From positions 1-49,034 of the forward strand of contig JABYQS010000236.1 in the NCBI GenBank assembly GCA_022592435.1: DNA of 49,034 nt, read 5' to 3'. Source of the DNA: Cerioporus squamosus (lineage: Eukaryota; Basidiomycota; Agaricomycetes; Polyporales; Polyporaceae). A program made the position numbers and the translations under genes. Of this stretch, positions 35,438 to 46,220 are shown piece by piece. Every line of letters starts with the position of its first letter. The stretch's first letter is position 1. A model generated the notes under the pieces. The model was not told the origin of the DNA. It did no database searches and was given only the letters and a program-made list of their open reading frames with translations.

Positions 35438-36207
35438 CTATGGCGGCTCTTTTGGCCATTAATTATTTCCCGCACCCTACATCAAAACACCGCCACCCCA
35501 CTTATCTGGCGCGCACCCTCCACACACTTTTGTCCCCCCTCCCTTTCTCGACCATTGTAAAAATGGCCTCTCGGGGCGTTATATCATCTGAATAAAATAC
35601 CTTATGCTGACCGTAGTTTGGACCAATAGTTGGGCTTATATTAAGACACTCCATAAGTCACCGGGTGTGTCTTCTTCACAAGTCCTCGGTTTATGAAGGA
35701 CCGCATTAGATCAAGTAAGAAACAGTTCCTTACAACCGGTAAGTAACAGGAACTATAGTCAGTGACTAGTTCTGTAAGAATCCATAAGTAATGCTTGCAC
35801 TGCTTTTGAGGCCAACGCGTCTGCGTTTGAGCGCCAATAGCATCAATAGCTCTAGATAGCTCTGCGATCAATGAGCGATAAGCAGGCGGGATAACAGCCG
35901 ATAGCACATGCTTCTTATAAGGGTAAGTAGCAGATCTAATGCAGTCGTTCATTGACCCAGGACTTGTGAAGAAGACACCCTAGGTGACACACGGAGGGAC
36001 TCAATATAATCCCAACTATCGATCCTAGCTACGGTCATCATAAGGTATTTTATTTAAATGATATCACACCCCAGGAGGCCATCCTGACAATGGTCGAGAG
36101 AGGGAGGGGGGGACAAAAGTGTGTGGGGGTGCGCGCAGATAGGTGGGGTGGCGGTGTTTTGATGTAGGGTGCGGGAAAATAATTAATGGCCAAAAGAACC
36201 GCCATAG
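35438..36207. mobile_element. 770-bp foldback MITE with 275-bp inverted arms
   Basis: The left arm (35,438-35,712) and right arm (35,933-36,207) are inverted copies of equal length with scattered substitutions and small indels. Both begin CTATGGCGG and end GCATTAGATC. The 220-bp centre has no open frame. Directly flanking both ends is TACGT (35,433-35,437 and 36,208-36,212), a 5-bp target-site duplication. There is no transposase, so it is non-autonomous. The family is unknown. Confidence 0.93.
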
Positions 36208-36296
36208 TACGTCCACCGTGCATCCTTCTTGTCCTGTGCTTCACGAGGTCGCTCATCCCCCCATCAGGTCGTCCGCAGACTATGAGCGCAATAACC

Positions 36297-36322
36297 TACG
36301 AGGTCCCCAGACGTCACAAGGG
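36297..36322. promoter_or_regulatory. Conserved upstream block of hydrophobin copy 2
   Basis: TACGAGGTCCCCAGACGTCA resembles the block at 34,289. Its distance to the copy 2 ATG is 1,185 bases, or 410 once the MITE and one target duplication are subtracted, against 409 in copy 1. Confidence 0.4.
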
Positions 36323-38560
36323 GTTTCCGGAAAGGCCTGCACGGTGAGAGAAGAGGTCAGCCTTGTTTCCAACTCGGCGTGTTCTGTCGTTCGGGACAGC
36401 GACTGAATTGCAACAATGACTTCATTTCAGAGCCGTCTGTCAGCGGGCGTTGAGCGGAGAGCGCCGTTACGGCCTATGGGCTAATTACTCATGACGACAG
36501 TCTATTGGCGTGTCGGCGACATGAGGCCGAGGTCGCTGATTGCGCGGAGGGACGTCCGTGAATGTCCTTGCGCGGAGCGCCATCCCTGTTGGAATTTCTC
36601 TCTGGGTTGGGATGAACTCGGAATGCTCCCGCTCGCTCCAAGGTGTACGAAACACGGGAGCGGCGGCGGCCTGCGTTGTACTTATTGTTGACCACCCGAG
36701 ACAGAAGGACGGAAGTGTTCGACTTCCTTTCATATCCGCGCTCTCCATGCGCTCGGAACGCGTTTCTGCCGCCCTGAATTTGCCCGCTTTTTTGGGGTTC
36801 ACGTTGCGAACGAGCGCCCGAATATGGTGTGTGTTCGCCAGAATCAGCTCGAGAAAACTCCAGACTCACGCTAATTTCTACAGGCGTCAACGGTCGTAGC
36901 ATGGACGCAGTATGTCACTTATCCTATTGTGAACGTGGCAAGGCAACCTCCCGGGACCGACGCTGCTGCGCAACATGGTAAGTTCCCCGAGCCGGGTCAC
37001 GCTGTCGACCGCGTGGAAGGTACTGCCTATGCTTATCTGCGGAGCTGCTGTCAAGTGAACGCCGCTCAACATCCTGGGGTGCGTCAGAACCTAACTGAAT
37101 GCAGATTCCTGGCAGGGGCATTCGGAAGTGTATCTGCTATGCATTCGGAGGATGGTCAAGCCCGTATGTAGCAAGACTACGAGGGAATCGCCAGTGGCTC
37201 TAAGGGACAGCTCGCCGCTCCCTGGCTGTAAGCGACTCTACCTCGTGCACCCGGCGGGTCCTTACGAGGTTGTTGCATCTTCACCACGCGCAGGTGATAT
37301 TTAGAACCCATGGGCACGCTCTATCACCGCTCAATTCACTGACGAGATATTCACCCTTTCGTTCGTGCTTGGGCATATCATCTCTATCTCCCGGGTTGCA
37401 CAGCCTCTACCATACGTTATCCAAGAGACTACCACTTCTCTGCGGACATGCTTCTTCCCCTCGCGAGTGACTCGAGGAAGACGGGTCTCTCGATGTCGAC
37501 TTTCGTTCGCCGGATCTGCGACCGCGGACGATCGGCTGCCTTACGACTTTGATACAAGGCACTCTGACTCTATCTTGTCCTCTTGCCCCGCGACTCGTAC
37601 GGTCAGGCGCAGTTCGCGCGTCTTCTTCCACTGGCAAGACGAGAGCCTGCGTGTACCGACGCTAAGTTCACTCTACGCCCACGCCCCAGTCACAGCGCCA
37701 CATCTGCTGGAAGCTACAATGTCCTTCAGACAGCGATATCGCACGGAACGGTACCGTCCTCTACGGCGTTGCAGACTGCCTCCAGGGTGAGGCATACGAC
37801 TATTTCTTCCGGCTGTACTTCATGTTCACGGAGGATTTTAGACACGGCGGAACTCACGAGGCTGGGGTTGCAGGATTTTAGACGCTAGTTCAGGAGGGCC
37901 AACATGGAGATACTTCCGTTCGCTTTGCATGATCCTGCCTTGGCCGACCAAAGAGCGGATGGGCGGGGAGGGCCAGGCACGCTCAGGAGACCGGATGCTG
38001 TTTGTTCACTCTCGGGAGCCGATACCGCAGCCATGTCGTGCTTCATGTCAATACCAAGGTGAGTCGCTTGTCTCAGGATTTACATGCCGTCCACTGATGC
38101 GTGCTACATACATTAAAGGAGGCGTACACACATGAACTTGACGAGTTGGGTCGACGACTTCACCGTCTGTCCTCCGTTCTTCTGTTCCTGTACTTCATTC
38201 ATCACAGTGTATGTGTGTTGGCATCACCCTCCACCTCATAAGTGTTCTCGCCCGGGAAACGTATCCTCGACATGCAGGAGGTGGCTGTATGCGCGCTGTA
38301 TGTCGTCAAACGCGGGCGCCGAGCATACAAGGCGAGTGACGCATGGCAACAGCTGACGCAGGGCTCGCGTCATCGGAGCGGGGCAAGCTGGGGTACTTTG
38401 CGCCGCCGCCGCCGCCGCTTCTGAGCTTCTCTCAGAGCTCGCGGGCTGGCGGGAAGGCGAGCGGACACTTGCCGAGAAAGGCAGGTGACGTGAATCGACT
38501 CCAAGGACGGACGCAACGCATCGTCAACGCTGCGTCATGCTCGCCTTCCGCCGCCGCCCA

Positions 38561-38568
38561 TATATAAA
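38561..38568 (+). promoter_or_regulatory. TATA box of the Con-6 gene
   Basis: TATATAAA lies 91 bases upstream of the ATG. Confidence 0.7.
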
Positions 38569-38651
38569 CCTGGCCGATCGTGTCGCAGCGGCAAGACTCT
38601 TTTCTCCGTTCCTCCCACCAGCCCCATTCACCGCTCGCTCATCCTCGCAAC

Positions 38652-39044
38652 ATGTCTCTCCCCACTCGTCAGATCGGAGGCCACAAGGTGCGTTCGCTCT
38701 TCCGATGCGCGTGGTAACATCCTCGTTGCTGACGCAGCCTGCAGGCTGCCATGAACAACCCTAACGTCTCTGATGAGGCGAAGGAGCGCTCACGCCAAGC
38801 CATCGACGAGCTCGAGTCCCAGCCCGAGACGCAGGAGACGCGTGCCGGCTACGAGGAGGACAAGGACGAAGTCCGCCAGAACGCGGGCTACAAGGCGACG
38901 CTGAAGAGTGAGTTCCCCCCATACGTGGTTGCATCTGGTTGCATTTCGAGTTCTCACCTTGTGTATGCGTCCACAGACCCCAACGTCGGCCAAGAGGCGA
39001 AAGACCGCGCTAAAGACATCCTCGAAGAACGCGGCGCCATCTAG
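38652..39044 (+). CDS. Con-6 family small protein (conidiation protein 6)
   Basis: Three exons (38,652-38,687, 38,745-38,907, 38,977-39,044) give 88 aa. The protein contains two copies of the Con-6 motif: NNPNVSDEAKERSRQAIDEL and, after splicing, NPNVGQEAKDRAKDILEERGA. Con-6 proteins are short, hydrophilic and induced during sporulation or stress in fungi; the biochemical role is unknown. The start follows a TATA box and a CAACATG context. The first intron has a GCTGAC branch site. A copy of the 32-bp palindrome lies 149 bases after the stop. Confidence 0.9.
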
Positions 39045-39192
39045 CAGGCCATGCCCTGCGTCTGTCATTCATGTCTGTATTCTACCGTGGTTCCTTTGTC
39101 ACAGTATTGTACCAGTAGCAGTAGCAACATCAGAAACAAGTAGTTCTTGGACGAATTCTCCAACGAACGGACCCTTCACTTCTCGCTGCTGT

Positions 39193-39224
39193 GTGACAAA
39201 CGCGTTACGTAACGCGTCAGTCAC
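39193..39224. repeat. 32-bp palindrome, copy A
   Basis: GTGAC-AA-ACGCGTTACGTAACGCGT-CAGTCAC: the inner 18 bases are a perfect palindrome and the outer GTGAC/GTCAC arms also pair. It is one of three related sites in the window. Confidence 0.85.
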
Positions 39225-40372
39225 GGTGCCGCGCGGCCCACGACATCACCTCGTCGTCTCAGACTCGACCTCTGTCTCGAGTTTTCCTGCACTGCGTATG
39301 CACTAGCTCAAGTCTGCTGTCCACATTCTCAACTAATTATGTACATGCTTTCTTTGTCCATCGCTGCTAGCAAGACCGGAACGACAGGATGTCCGGTAGA
39401 AGGAATCGCGCGTAACGGCACAGGACCCGTTTAAGGTTGAGGCCTTCAGCCTGTAACCTGACCGGTTGGGCTCACCGTCCCCCTCCCTCGTCTCCCAGCC
39501 AGCGAATACTTCCCGTGCAGGAGCAACAACGCCCAGTATGAACCGCAGAAGTCGGCGGATGCCTCCAGAGTCTCCACCGCGGCGACAAGTTGGGCACGCA
39601 CGGTATTGGCCTCACCTCACTTCGAGGATGCATAGGGTGGCCCGAGTCACAGCGGACGAAAGGCAAGGTATGTACGTTGTTTTGTCGCGTTGGTACGGAC
39701 CACTGCAGTCGAAAAAGCACGCACGTCGCAACTTCATGACTGGTCTCCCTCCATTCTTCTCCACCGCACCATGATGCGGCTCATAAGCATGTGAGCCTGT
39801 TGGTCAGTATGCTCAGTGCTGACTGAGATGACCCACTGCAGACGCGAACAAGCCAGCTGCCAAGGCCACAGAAGTTAATGGGATGTTCTACGGCGCGTAC
39901 ATCGCTCCGTTGCGCTTCGGTACAAGTCGGAATCGTATCTACGCTTCCAATTCTCCCTATGTGAGTCACAGTGCTCGTGCTATCAGATTCAGTCTGAGAT
40001 CTCACCGGTAAGTATGGTACTGATTGAGATCGACGCACGCAGGACCATCCGCGCCGCTACGCTCTAGCCTCTCACGTTCTGTTGCCCGACCGGCGATTTT
40101 CTTGAACCGCGGCCTCAATGTGGGGTGAACGTAGTACGTGTCTCGTCGGCTTGAGGAGCGGTACCGAGTCGTGTGCCGGTCTTGGGCCTTGGTTTGGCTT
40201 CGGTGACGCGGCTGAGCGGCGGACGGCATCAGTCTAGCGCCCAGCTGTGTCCGAGGAGCGGGCAGCCCCAGCGGTAGACGGGAAAGCACTCTGCGAGGGT
40301 GAGTGCATCTTACTACGGGCATCTCGCTGCCACTGACGATGATGCGTCCAGGACCTAGAAGAGCACAAAACG

Positions 40373-40379
40373 TATAAAG
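40373..40379 (+). promoter_or_regulatory. TATA box of Tet(X)-like monooxygenase copy 1
   Basis: TATAAAG lies 100 bases upstream of the ATG. Confidence 0.65.
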
Positions 40380-40472
40380 GCCTCGTGTGTCGCCATCTGA
40401 CCTGCGCAGACCAACGGCAAGTCTACTCGTCTTCAGCAAACCTACCGGGTGCCACCAATCACCCCTCGACCA

Positions 40473-41705
40473 ATGTCTTCGACTTCTTCTACCCAGCCCA
40501 ATATCGCCATCATCGGCGGCGGCCCAGGTGGGCTCGTCGCCCTCCTGACCCTTCTCAACCGCGGTGTCTACGCCACGCTCTACGAGCGAGAGGCCAGCAG
40601 CAACGCCCGCGCGCACCTCGGCGGGATGCTGGACCTCACCTGGGACGAAGGCCAGCGCGCCCTGCGCGAGAACGGGCTCGCCGACGCCTTCAAGAAGCAC
40701 TCCCGCCTCGAGGGCCAGGAGAACCGCATCTGCGGCAAGGCCGGCGTCCCGCTCGCCCGCCGCACCGAGGAGGACGTGCCCGACGAGACCAAGGCCCGCC
40801 CCGAGATCGACCGCCGCGTCCTGCGCGAGATCCTGCTCGCTGCGATCCCGCAGGGCGCGATCAAGTGGGGCCACGCGCTCACGGCCGTGCGCCCGCTCGA
40901 GGACGGCACTGGGAAGCACGAGCTCGCCTTCGCCAACGGCCTCGTCGTCGTCTCCGACATCCTCGTCGGGGCCGACGGCGCGTGGTCGCGCGTCCGCCCG
41001 CTCGTGTCCGCCGCGACGCCCATCTACCACGACGTCAACGGCGTGGAGATCTCTGTCGCGCCCGACGTCGCGGCGCGGCCCGAGAACGCGGATATTCGCG
41101 AGGCGGTCGGGCTCGGGAGCTGCTACTGCGCGGAAGACCAGAAGCTCTTCTCTTGCCAGCGCAACGGCGACGGGCGCATCCGCGTGTACGTGTGGTACCG
41201 CGGGCCGCTCGAGCGCGCCCTCCCCCGCGAGTCGCCGCAGGAGCTGCGGCGCGCGCTGCACGAGATGTTCGAGGGGTGGGCGCCGTGGGCGCACAAGATC
41301 ATCGACGTGTGCGATGAGGACGCGATCTACCCGCGGCCGCTGTTCTATCTCCCCATCGGGCATCGCTGGGCGCACAAGACTGGGGTGACGCTTATCGGGG
41401 ACGCGGCGCACCTGATGAGCCCGTTTGCGGGCATGGGCGCGAACGTGGCGATGTACGACGGGCTCGAGGTTGGGCTTGTGCTCGCGGAGGCGGTCAAGAA
41501 GGGGTTGGGCGTGGAGGAGCGGGAGACGGCTGTGGCGGCGCTCGAGGAGAAGCTCTGCGAGAAGGCGAAGTCGTTTGCGGAGCTGAGCCACAGCAATGTC
41601 AACACGGCGTTTGCTGACGATGCTCCTAGGCCGTTGGTTGAGGCTTTACGTGCTATGGGTGCTGACCAGAAGCATGTACTTGAGCAAGACGTAGTGCGTG
41701 TATGA
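40473..41705 (+). CDS. Tet(X)-like FAD-dependent monooxygenase, copy 1
   Basis: A single uninterrupted exon gives 410 aa, unusual in a locus where most genes have introns. Motifs of the group A flavin monooxygenases are all present: IAIIGGGPGGLVALLTLLNRG near the N-terminus, EREASSNARAHLGGMLDLTWDEGQRAL, RPEIDRRVLREILL, GADGAWSRVRPLV, and LIGDAAHLMSPFAGMGANVAMYDGLEVG. The GGMLDL...GQ.AL block, the PEI.R..LR step and the GDAAHLM.PFAG motif recall bacterial Tet(X)-type enzymes, which hydroxylate tetracyclines, and related fungal monooxygenases acting on polyketides. Substrate and any resistance role are unknown. The ATG at 40,473 was chosen because the frame upstream has no other ATG. A broken paralogue lies 3.3 kb downstream. 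Confidence 0.93.
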   Translation: MSSTSSTQPNIAIIGGGPGGLVALLTLLNRGVYATLYEREASSNARAHLGGMLDLTWDEGQRALRENGLADAFKKHSRLEGQENRICGKAGVPLARRTEEDVPDETKARPEIDRRVLREILLAAIPQGAIKWGHALTAVRPLEDGTGKHELAFANGLVVVSDILVGADGAWSRVRPLVSAATPIYHDVNGVEISVAPDVAARPENADIREAVGLGSCYCAEDQKLFSCQRNGDGRIRVYVWYRGPLERALPRESPQELRRALHEMFEGWAPWAHKIIDVCDEDAIYPRPLFYLPIGHRWAHKTGVTLIGDAAHLMSPFAGMGANVAMYDGLEVGLVLAEAVKKGLGVEERETAVAALEEKLCEKAKSFAELSHSNVNTAFADDAPRPLVEALRAMGADQKHVLEQDVVRV

Positions 41706-42067
41706 AGGGTGGCGAGCATGCGTGTATGTAGGGTGGCGAGTGTGCGTGTGTGTATATAGCTTCATGTTGGTTGCAAGTGTACTTCCCATGTACATGGAAA
41801 CGAGTAGCAACAGTACAAGCTTTGTGGCGAAGAGGATGGAACGATGGCTGCTCGGTATATCGTTACTTAGACGCGAGTTCGATCAAAGTGAGAAACACTG
41901 TAGGATGATAGATACTTGGACGACAAGCCTAGGAGTCATACAGCAACGACGTGTACATACATAGCTATCATGATGGGTTCATGCCTCGTCGGTGGGTTGT
42001 CGCTTCGAGGATTCGCGGACAGGGAGGGATGTATCGACCCTCTTAGGTAGTTAAGGCGACGGGGTCG
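41706..42067. other. Convergent 3' region
   Basis: The gap between Tet(X)-like copy 1 and the BTB-like gene starts with a short degenerate tandem repeat around 41,702-41,745 (GTGTATGTAGGGTGGCGAG type). No gene is seen. Confidence 0.55.
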
Positions 42068-43302
42068 CTAGATAGACCTCTGAAGATGATACTTAGCCAT
42101 CCTCACTCGAGAGGAGCAGTATGGGACGGGCACAAGGTGATAAATGACGTACCTTAACCATGGACCACTCGGCGATGAGTTGCCGCACGCGTGCCGCCAG
42201 GCTCTCTACGCACAACGCACAGGGGAGCTGCTCTCCCAGGGGCAAGAAGGTTGCCTCGATCGCACTCGGAGAGAGGTCTGCATAAGACAAGTCATGACAC
42301 CGCGGTTCTACCCGATGGGCCGTATGCGACGAAGGTGCGTACCCGGACTGGCATCCCAAGCGAGATGAGCGGCGGCCAGCGTCCACGCACGGCTGAGCTT
42401 TGTTTGCTCGACCGAGTCGCAGCTCTCCGTGCGCGGATGCTGGAGCGGCGGTGGCGGAAGCAGGCGTTTCAGCTTGTCGACGCGGTCAGAGTGTAGGCAA
42501 AAGAGTCGCTTCAAGTATATAGGCCCCATCCTGTGTGCGGTGGAGTCCGAGAGGGACTTGAGGGGATACGACAGCAGGTGAGTGGAGATTTGGAACGGCG
42601 AGGCTGAGGATGTCGTGGGAGGCGACTAGCGTGTAGGCCGCAAGAGGTATGAGATGTGCATGGCTGAGGATGATCGCATGCAGCGCCGTCGAGGGTAGGA
42701 TGTGGTCCTTCGGGGGTATCCCGTACGTCGCCATAGCGTCGACAGCATCCGAGATGTCGTTCATGGAGGGATCATAAGGCGCGCATGAGATGGCGTAGAT
42801 GGCATGTAGGACCACATTGAGCACGGGCGCCGGCTCGGGCAGGGATATGACCTTGTTCATGCTTCCGTCTGCGTTCGAATAAGTGCTTGCCGGTAGTTGC
42901 GGAAGACGATTGTTCCAGTCGTTCATGGATTTCTTCTGGATAATGGAACGGTGGACACAGAAGAGGACGCTATCTGACGAGGAGAAGATAGTGTCGGGTT
43001 GGGGTGGTAGGAGCTCGGAGTTTGGATGAAACGTCCGCGAGATCGAGACGATCGCGTCACTGGCAACGTCATCTGGCGACTGCGGGATGCATGCAGTGGG
43101 AGTTGGGGAGCTGGGAGGAGATGGCTGCAAGAGCAACTGAGTGAATTGAAGCAAGTCAGTGCTGGCGTATGCGTACCGGAGGGGTTGGGACTTGTTCCGG
43201 GATCAATTGGGATAACGCCGCATTGACGTGCAACGAAGACTAGAATGAATGAGCTGGTGTATTGAGGTGGCGGGCGAGGGGAATCCTCACCGCGACGTCC
43301 AT
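42068..43302 (-). pseudogene. BTB-like protein gene with one frameshift
   Basis: Exons can be assembled from MDVA (43,302) through SSLHVNAALSQLIPEQVPTPP to the BTB-like core: ISRTFHPNSELLPPQPDTIFSSSDSVLFCVHRSII, then VLNVVLHAIYAISCAPYDPS, DAVDAMATYGIPP and LASHDILSLAVP. The next codons lose frame: dropping one A from the three at 42,589-42,591 restores ISTHLLSYPLKSLSDSTAHRMGPIYLKRLFCLHSDRVDKLKRLL, exactly what this mushroom family shows. Two further introns then give AWDASPDLSPSAIEATFLPLG, CALCVESLAARVRQLIAEWSMVKRSI and a stop at 42,068. Apart from that one base, the gene is complete and well conserved, so the lesion is very recent or a sequencing error. It differs from the BTB protein at 2,952-4,119. 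Confidence 0.75.
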
Positions 43303-43983
43303 GGCGGGTGAGATTGGACGAGCGGGGAGTAGAGCAGGGAGTAACGGGGGTACTTATACTACGGACACACAGTAGGGACAAAGTAGGGACAGATGGAATC
43401 GACAGAAACTCACCGGAGTCAGTTTTAACCCGTTCTGCGATTCATCCCTGCTCGACTATAACCCGCGTAGACGCCGTTCACATTTCTTTGGCAGTAGTAA
43501 CATTCCAGCCACTGCCAGACGACCGGACATGTTCTACGGCACAAGCTGCGTCCGATGCATGGTGCACACGCCCTCTTCATGCTGTTCCCCACGAGAGCTA
43601 GGTTACCCTGTGAATCCTAAAAAGTTCGGAAAACCTGGGCTAAGCCAGTGAGCCATATGACCCTCGAAGCTGGGTAGAGACAAACTTACCCCGCACCGCA
43701 CCTTACTCAACGTCATTGGCTAGGAAGGCCATAGCACCGTTGATCAAGCTTTCTCAGAGCCGGGAAATTTGTCGTAGGAGTATGGATTATTGACTTCTGC
43801 AGAGACTCCGTTCACATGGCATCATGGCATATTGCGGAACTTGTATGGATGAGGCCCAAGGGACCACAGGCAGACCCTGAGGTGCGTTGCCAGATGTAGT
43901 GGCCAAGAAATCAAGCAGAGTCGAAAGCTGAGACTGGCTGCGAGATGGGAGGACGAGACGCTGGAGTGAGTCGTCCCGGGATC

Positions 43984-44016
43984 GTGACTGTTCGCGTGAC
44001 CTAACGCGCCAGTCAC
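43984..44016. repeat. 33-bp palindrome, copy B
   Basis: GTGACTG and CAGTCAC arms enclose TTCGCGTGACCTAACGCGC, a slightly degraded form of the copy A centre with one extra T. Confidence 0.8.
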
Positions 44017-44921
44017 ACTGCGGAAAGTGCCGTGGCGACTTCGCCAGAGTTCAACTTCTTTCTCTCCGAGTCTCAGGCTCCCTCACACGCGTTCAATGTC
44101 TCCCGACGGCATCGTACGGGTGACTAAAGACATATTGTAGGTACGCTTTAATCTGAGTTTCTCTCATTAGCTTGCTTTAGTACTCAGTCCGGGACACGAA
44201 CTTTAGGTCAAGTTTGACGCAACGGACTCGCGATGCAATACCTGGCTTGTAGTACCCCGAGGAAACGATGTACGTATGTCTGAAAGAGGATGAGACAATG
44301 TGCGTATTGCTCACTCCACCTCATCTGCAGAGCGACAGCGATTGACAGCTCGGCCCGCGGCCCACAGTTTGCCATTTGGCGTGCAGATCAGAAGTCCGAC
44401 CTCGTTCACTGTAGCGGGTTGCCTGTCAATGAATGCTCGCGCCGTCCCTGCCTTACTACGCAACAGTCAGGAGTCTCGTAAGCCTGGGAGCCTTCTAACA
44501 CGTCGTGCCGTATGCTGATTGTAGCCGCAGCCGCAGACGAGCAAGGCCGAGGAACGTGACGGCTTGACAGCGCATACCGGGTTGCGCCCGTCGGTCTCTA
44601 TCGGATTTATACCCACACTTCCGAATGGAGCGTTTGGAGTCACGGTATGTTACGGCACTCCCTTTTGCAACTGAATAAGATCGACAAACCACCAGCCTAG
44701 ACATTGCACGCTAATGCCCTTCGTCCGACTTCTCCATTCAAAGACGGACTCGACGTGGGGCTACACTTTCGCATAATTCTGATACCGGTACCCGGGCTTG
44801 CTTTACCGGCTGGAAGTCCGGTGGCGGTAGGACAGAGTACTTGGGCCAGCAGCGGTGCGAGAGAACATGCACGTAACGTCGGATTACTTCCACGCCCCCC
44901 GTGCTGCCGAGGGCTCAGAAA

Positions 44922-44928
44922 GATAAAA
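44922..44928 (+). promoter_or_regulatory. TATA-like box of Tet(X)-like copy 2
   Basis: GATAAAA lies 109 bases upstream of the ATG, similar in spacing to copy 1 (TATAAAG, 100 bases). Confidence 0.45.
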
Positions 44929-45030
44929 GAGGCTCCGGGCGTTGCGGCCCAATCTCCACGGGCAACATACGCACACTTATCGACCAGCATTGCTCTTCAG
45001 CCCGCCTCGCTTCACAGAATACCCCAAGCA

Positions 45031-46220
45031 ATGTCGCCCATCTCTTCTTCTCAGCCCACCATCTCTATCATCGGCGGCGGTCCAGGCGGGCTCGTCACCC
45101 TCCTGACCCTTCTCAACCGGGGTGTGCGCGCCACTCTCTACGAGCGAGAGGCAGGCAGCAACGCTCGCGCGCATCTCGGGGGCATGCTGGACCTCACTTG
45201 GGACGAAGGGCAGCGTGCCCTGCGGGAGAACGGGCTCGCTGAAGCCTACAAGAAGAACTCTCGTCTCGAAGCCCAGGAGAACCGCATCTGCGGCAAGGCC
45301 GGCGTACCCCTCTTCCATCGCACACAGGCCGACGTCGCTGACGAGACGCAGGCCCGCCCCGAGATTGACCGTCGTGCCCTGCGCGATATCATGGTTGCTG
45401 CCGTTCCCGAGGACGCGATCAAGTGGGGCCACACCGTCACCGCCGTTCGCCCGCTCGACGAAGGCGTTGGCAAGCACGAGGTTACCTTCTCGAACGGGCT
45501 CGTCATCATCACCGATATTCTCATCGGGGCCGACGGTGCCAACTCGCGTGTCCGCCCTCTCCTGTCCCCCGCGACGCCCATCTACCACGAGATCACCGGC
45601 GCGGAGATCTCTGTCGCACCCGAAGTCGCTGCGCTGCCCGAGAACGCGGACATTCTCGAGGCAGTTGGACTCGGGAGCTGCTACTGCGCCCAAGACGGCA
45701 AGATGTTTATCTGCCAGCACAACGGCGATGGGCGTATCCGCGTTTACGCGTGGCACCGCGGGCCGCTGGAGTGGGTGCTTCCGCGCGAGCCGCAGGAGGC
45801 ACGACGCGTCCTGCTGGACCTGTACGAGGACTGGGCGCCGTGGATTCGCAAGATCATTGAGGTGTGCGACGAGGACGCGATTTACCCGCGGCCGTTGTTC
45901 TACCTCCCGTCGGCCACCGATGGGCGCACCAGCCGGGTGTGACGCTCGTTGCGGACGCTGCGCACCTGATGAGCCCGTACGCGGGCGCTGCTGCGAACAT
46001 CGCGATGCTCGACGGGCTTGAGCTTGGTATCGCGCTGGCGGAGGCGATCTCGAAGGGGTTGAGCGTGGAGGAGAGGGAGGCGGCTGTCGCTGCTGTTGAA
46101 GGAACGATCTGCGCCAGAGGGGAGAAATATGCGAAGATTAGTTACGATAACGCCAACCTCTCCTTCGGTCCCGAGGCACCCGAGGCTGTGGTTGCTGCGT
46201 TCTCGGTGATAGTCGCCTGA
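45031..46220 (+). pseudogene. Tet(X)-like FAD-dependent monooxygenase, copy 2, frameshifted
   Basis: This is an intronless paralogue of the gene at 40,473-41,705 and very similar along its length: ISIIGGGPGGLVTLLTLLNRG, HLGGMLDLTWDEGQRAL, RPEIDRRALRDIMV, GADGANSRVRPLL, EAVGLGSCYCAQDGKMF. The frame breaks at 45,907-45,909, where copy 1 has CTCCCCATCGGGCAT and copy 2 lacks one C. The missing base would continue LPVGHRWAHQPGVTLVADAAHLMSPYAGAAANIAMLDGLELG to the stop at 46,220. The second FAD-contact motif is also altered: GDAAH in copy 1 is ADAAH here, losing a conserved Gly. Without the frameshift the length would match copy 1 apart from a shorter tail. This is a decaying duplicate unless the deletion is an assembly error. 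Confidence 0.88.

Larger units (their letters stand above)
36208..38651. other. 2.4-kb region with no supported gene
   Basis: Only short open frames are present. Around 37,900-38,340 there are fragments with plausible splice borders (e.g. EAYTHELDELGRRLHRLSSVL and RILDMQEVAVCALYVVKRGRRAY), perhaps remnants of a gene, but no family is recognised. A short GCC trinucleotide repeat lies at about 38,401-38,417. Confidence 0.45.
39045..40472. other. Intergenic region upstream of the Tet(X)-like gene
   Basis: It contains palindrome copy A. An exon-like stretch at 39,842-39,960 (DANKPAAKATEVNGMFYGAY) with an AG acceptor and GTGAGT donor could be part of a small or decayed gene but cannot be linked to anything. 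Confidence 0.45.
43303..45030. other. Intergenic region upstream of Tet(X)-like copy 2
   Basis: No supported gene. It contains palindrome copy B and the copy 2 promoter. Confidence 0.5.

Noticed and set aside
37929..38424. Chain of small exon-like pieces
   Set aside because: Several GT/AG borders can be drawn but frames do not join into a protein of any known family.
40002..41591. Minus-strand open frame of 529 codons
   Set aside because: It is antisense to the Tet(X)-like monooxygenase and open only because of the strong third-position GC bias; its Arg/Asp/Leu-rich composition matches no family.
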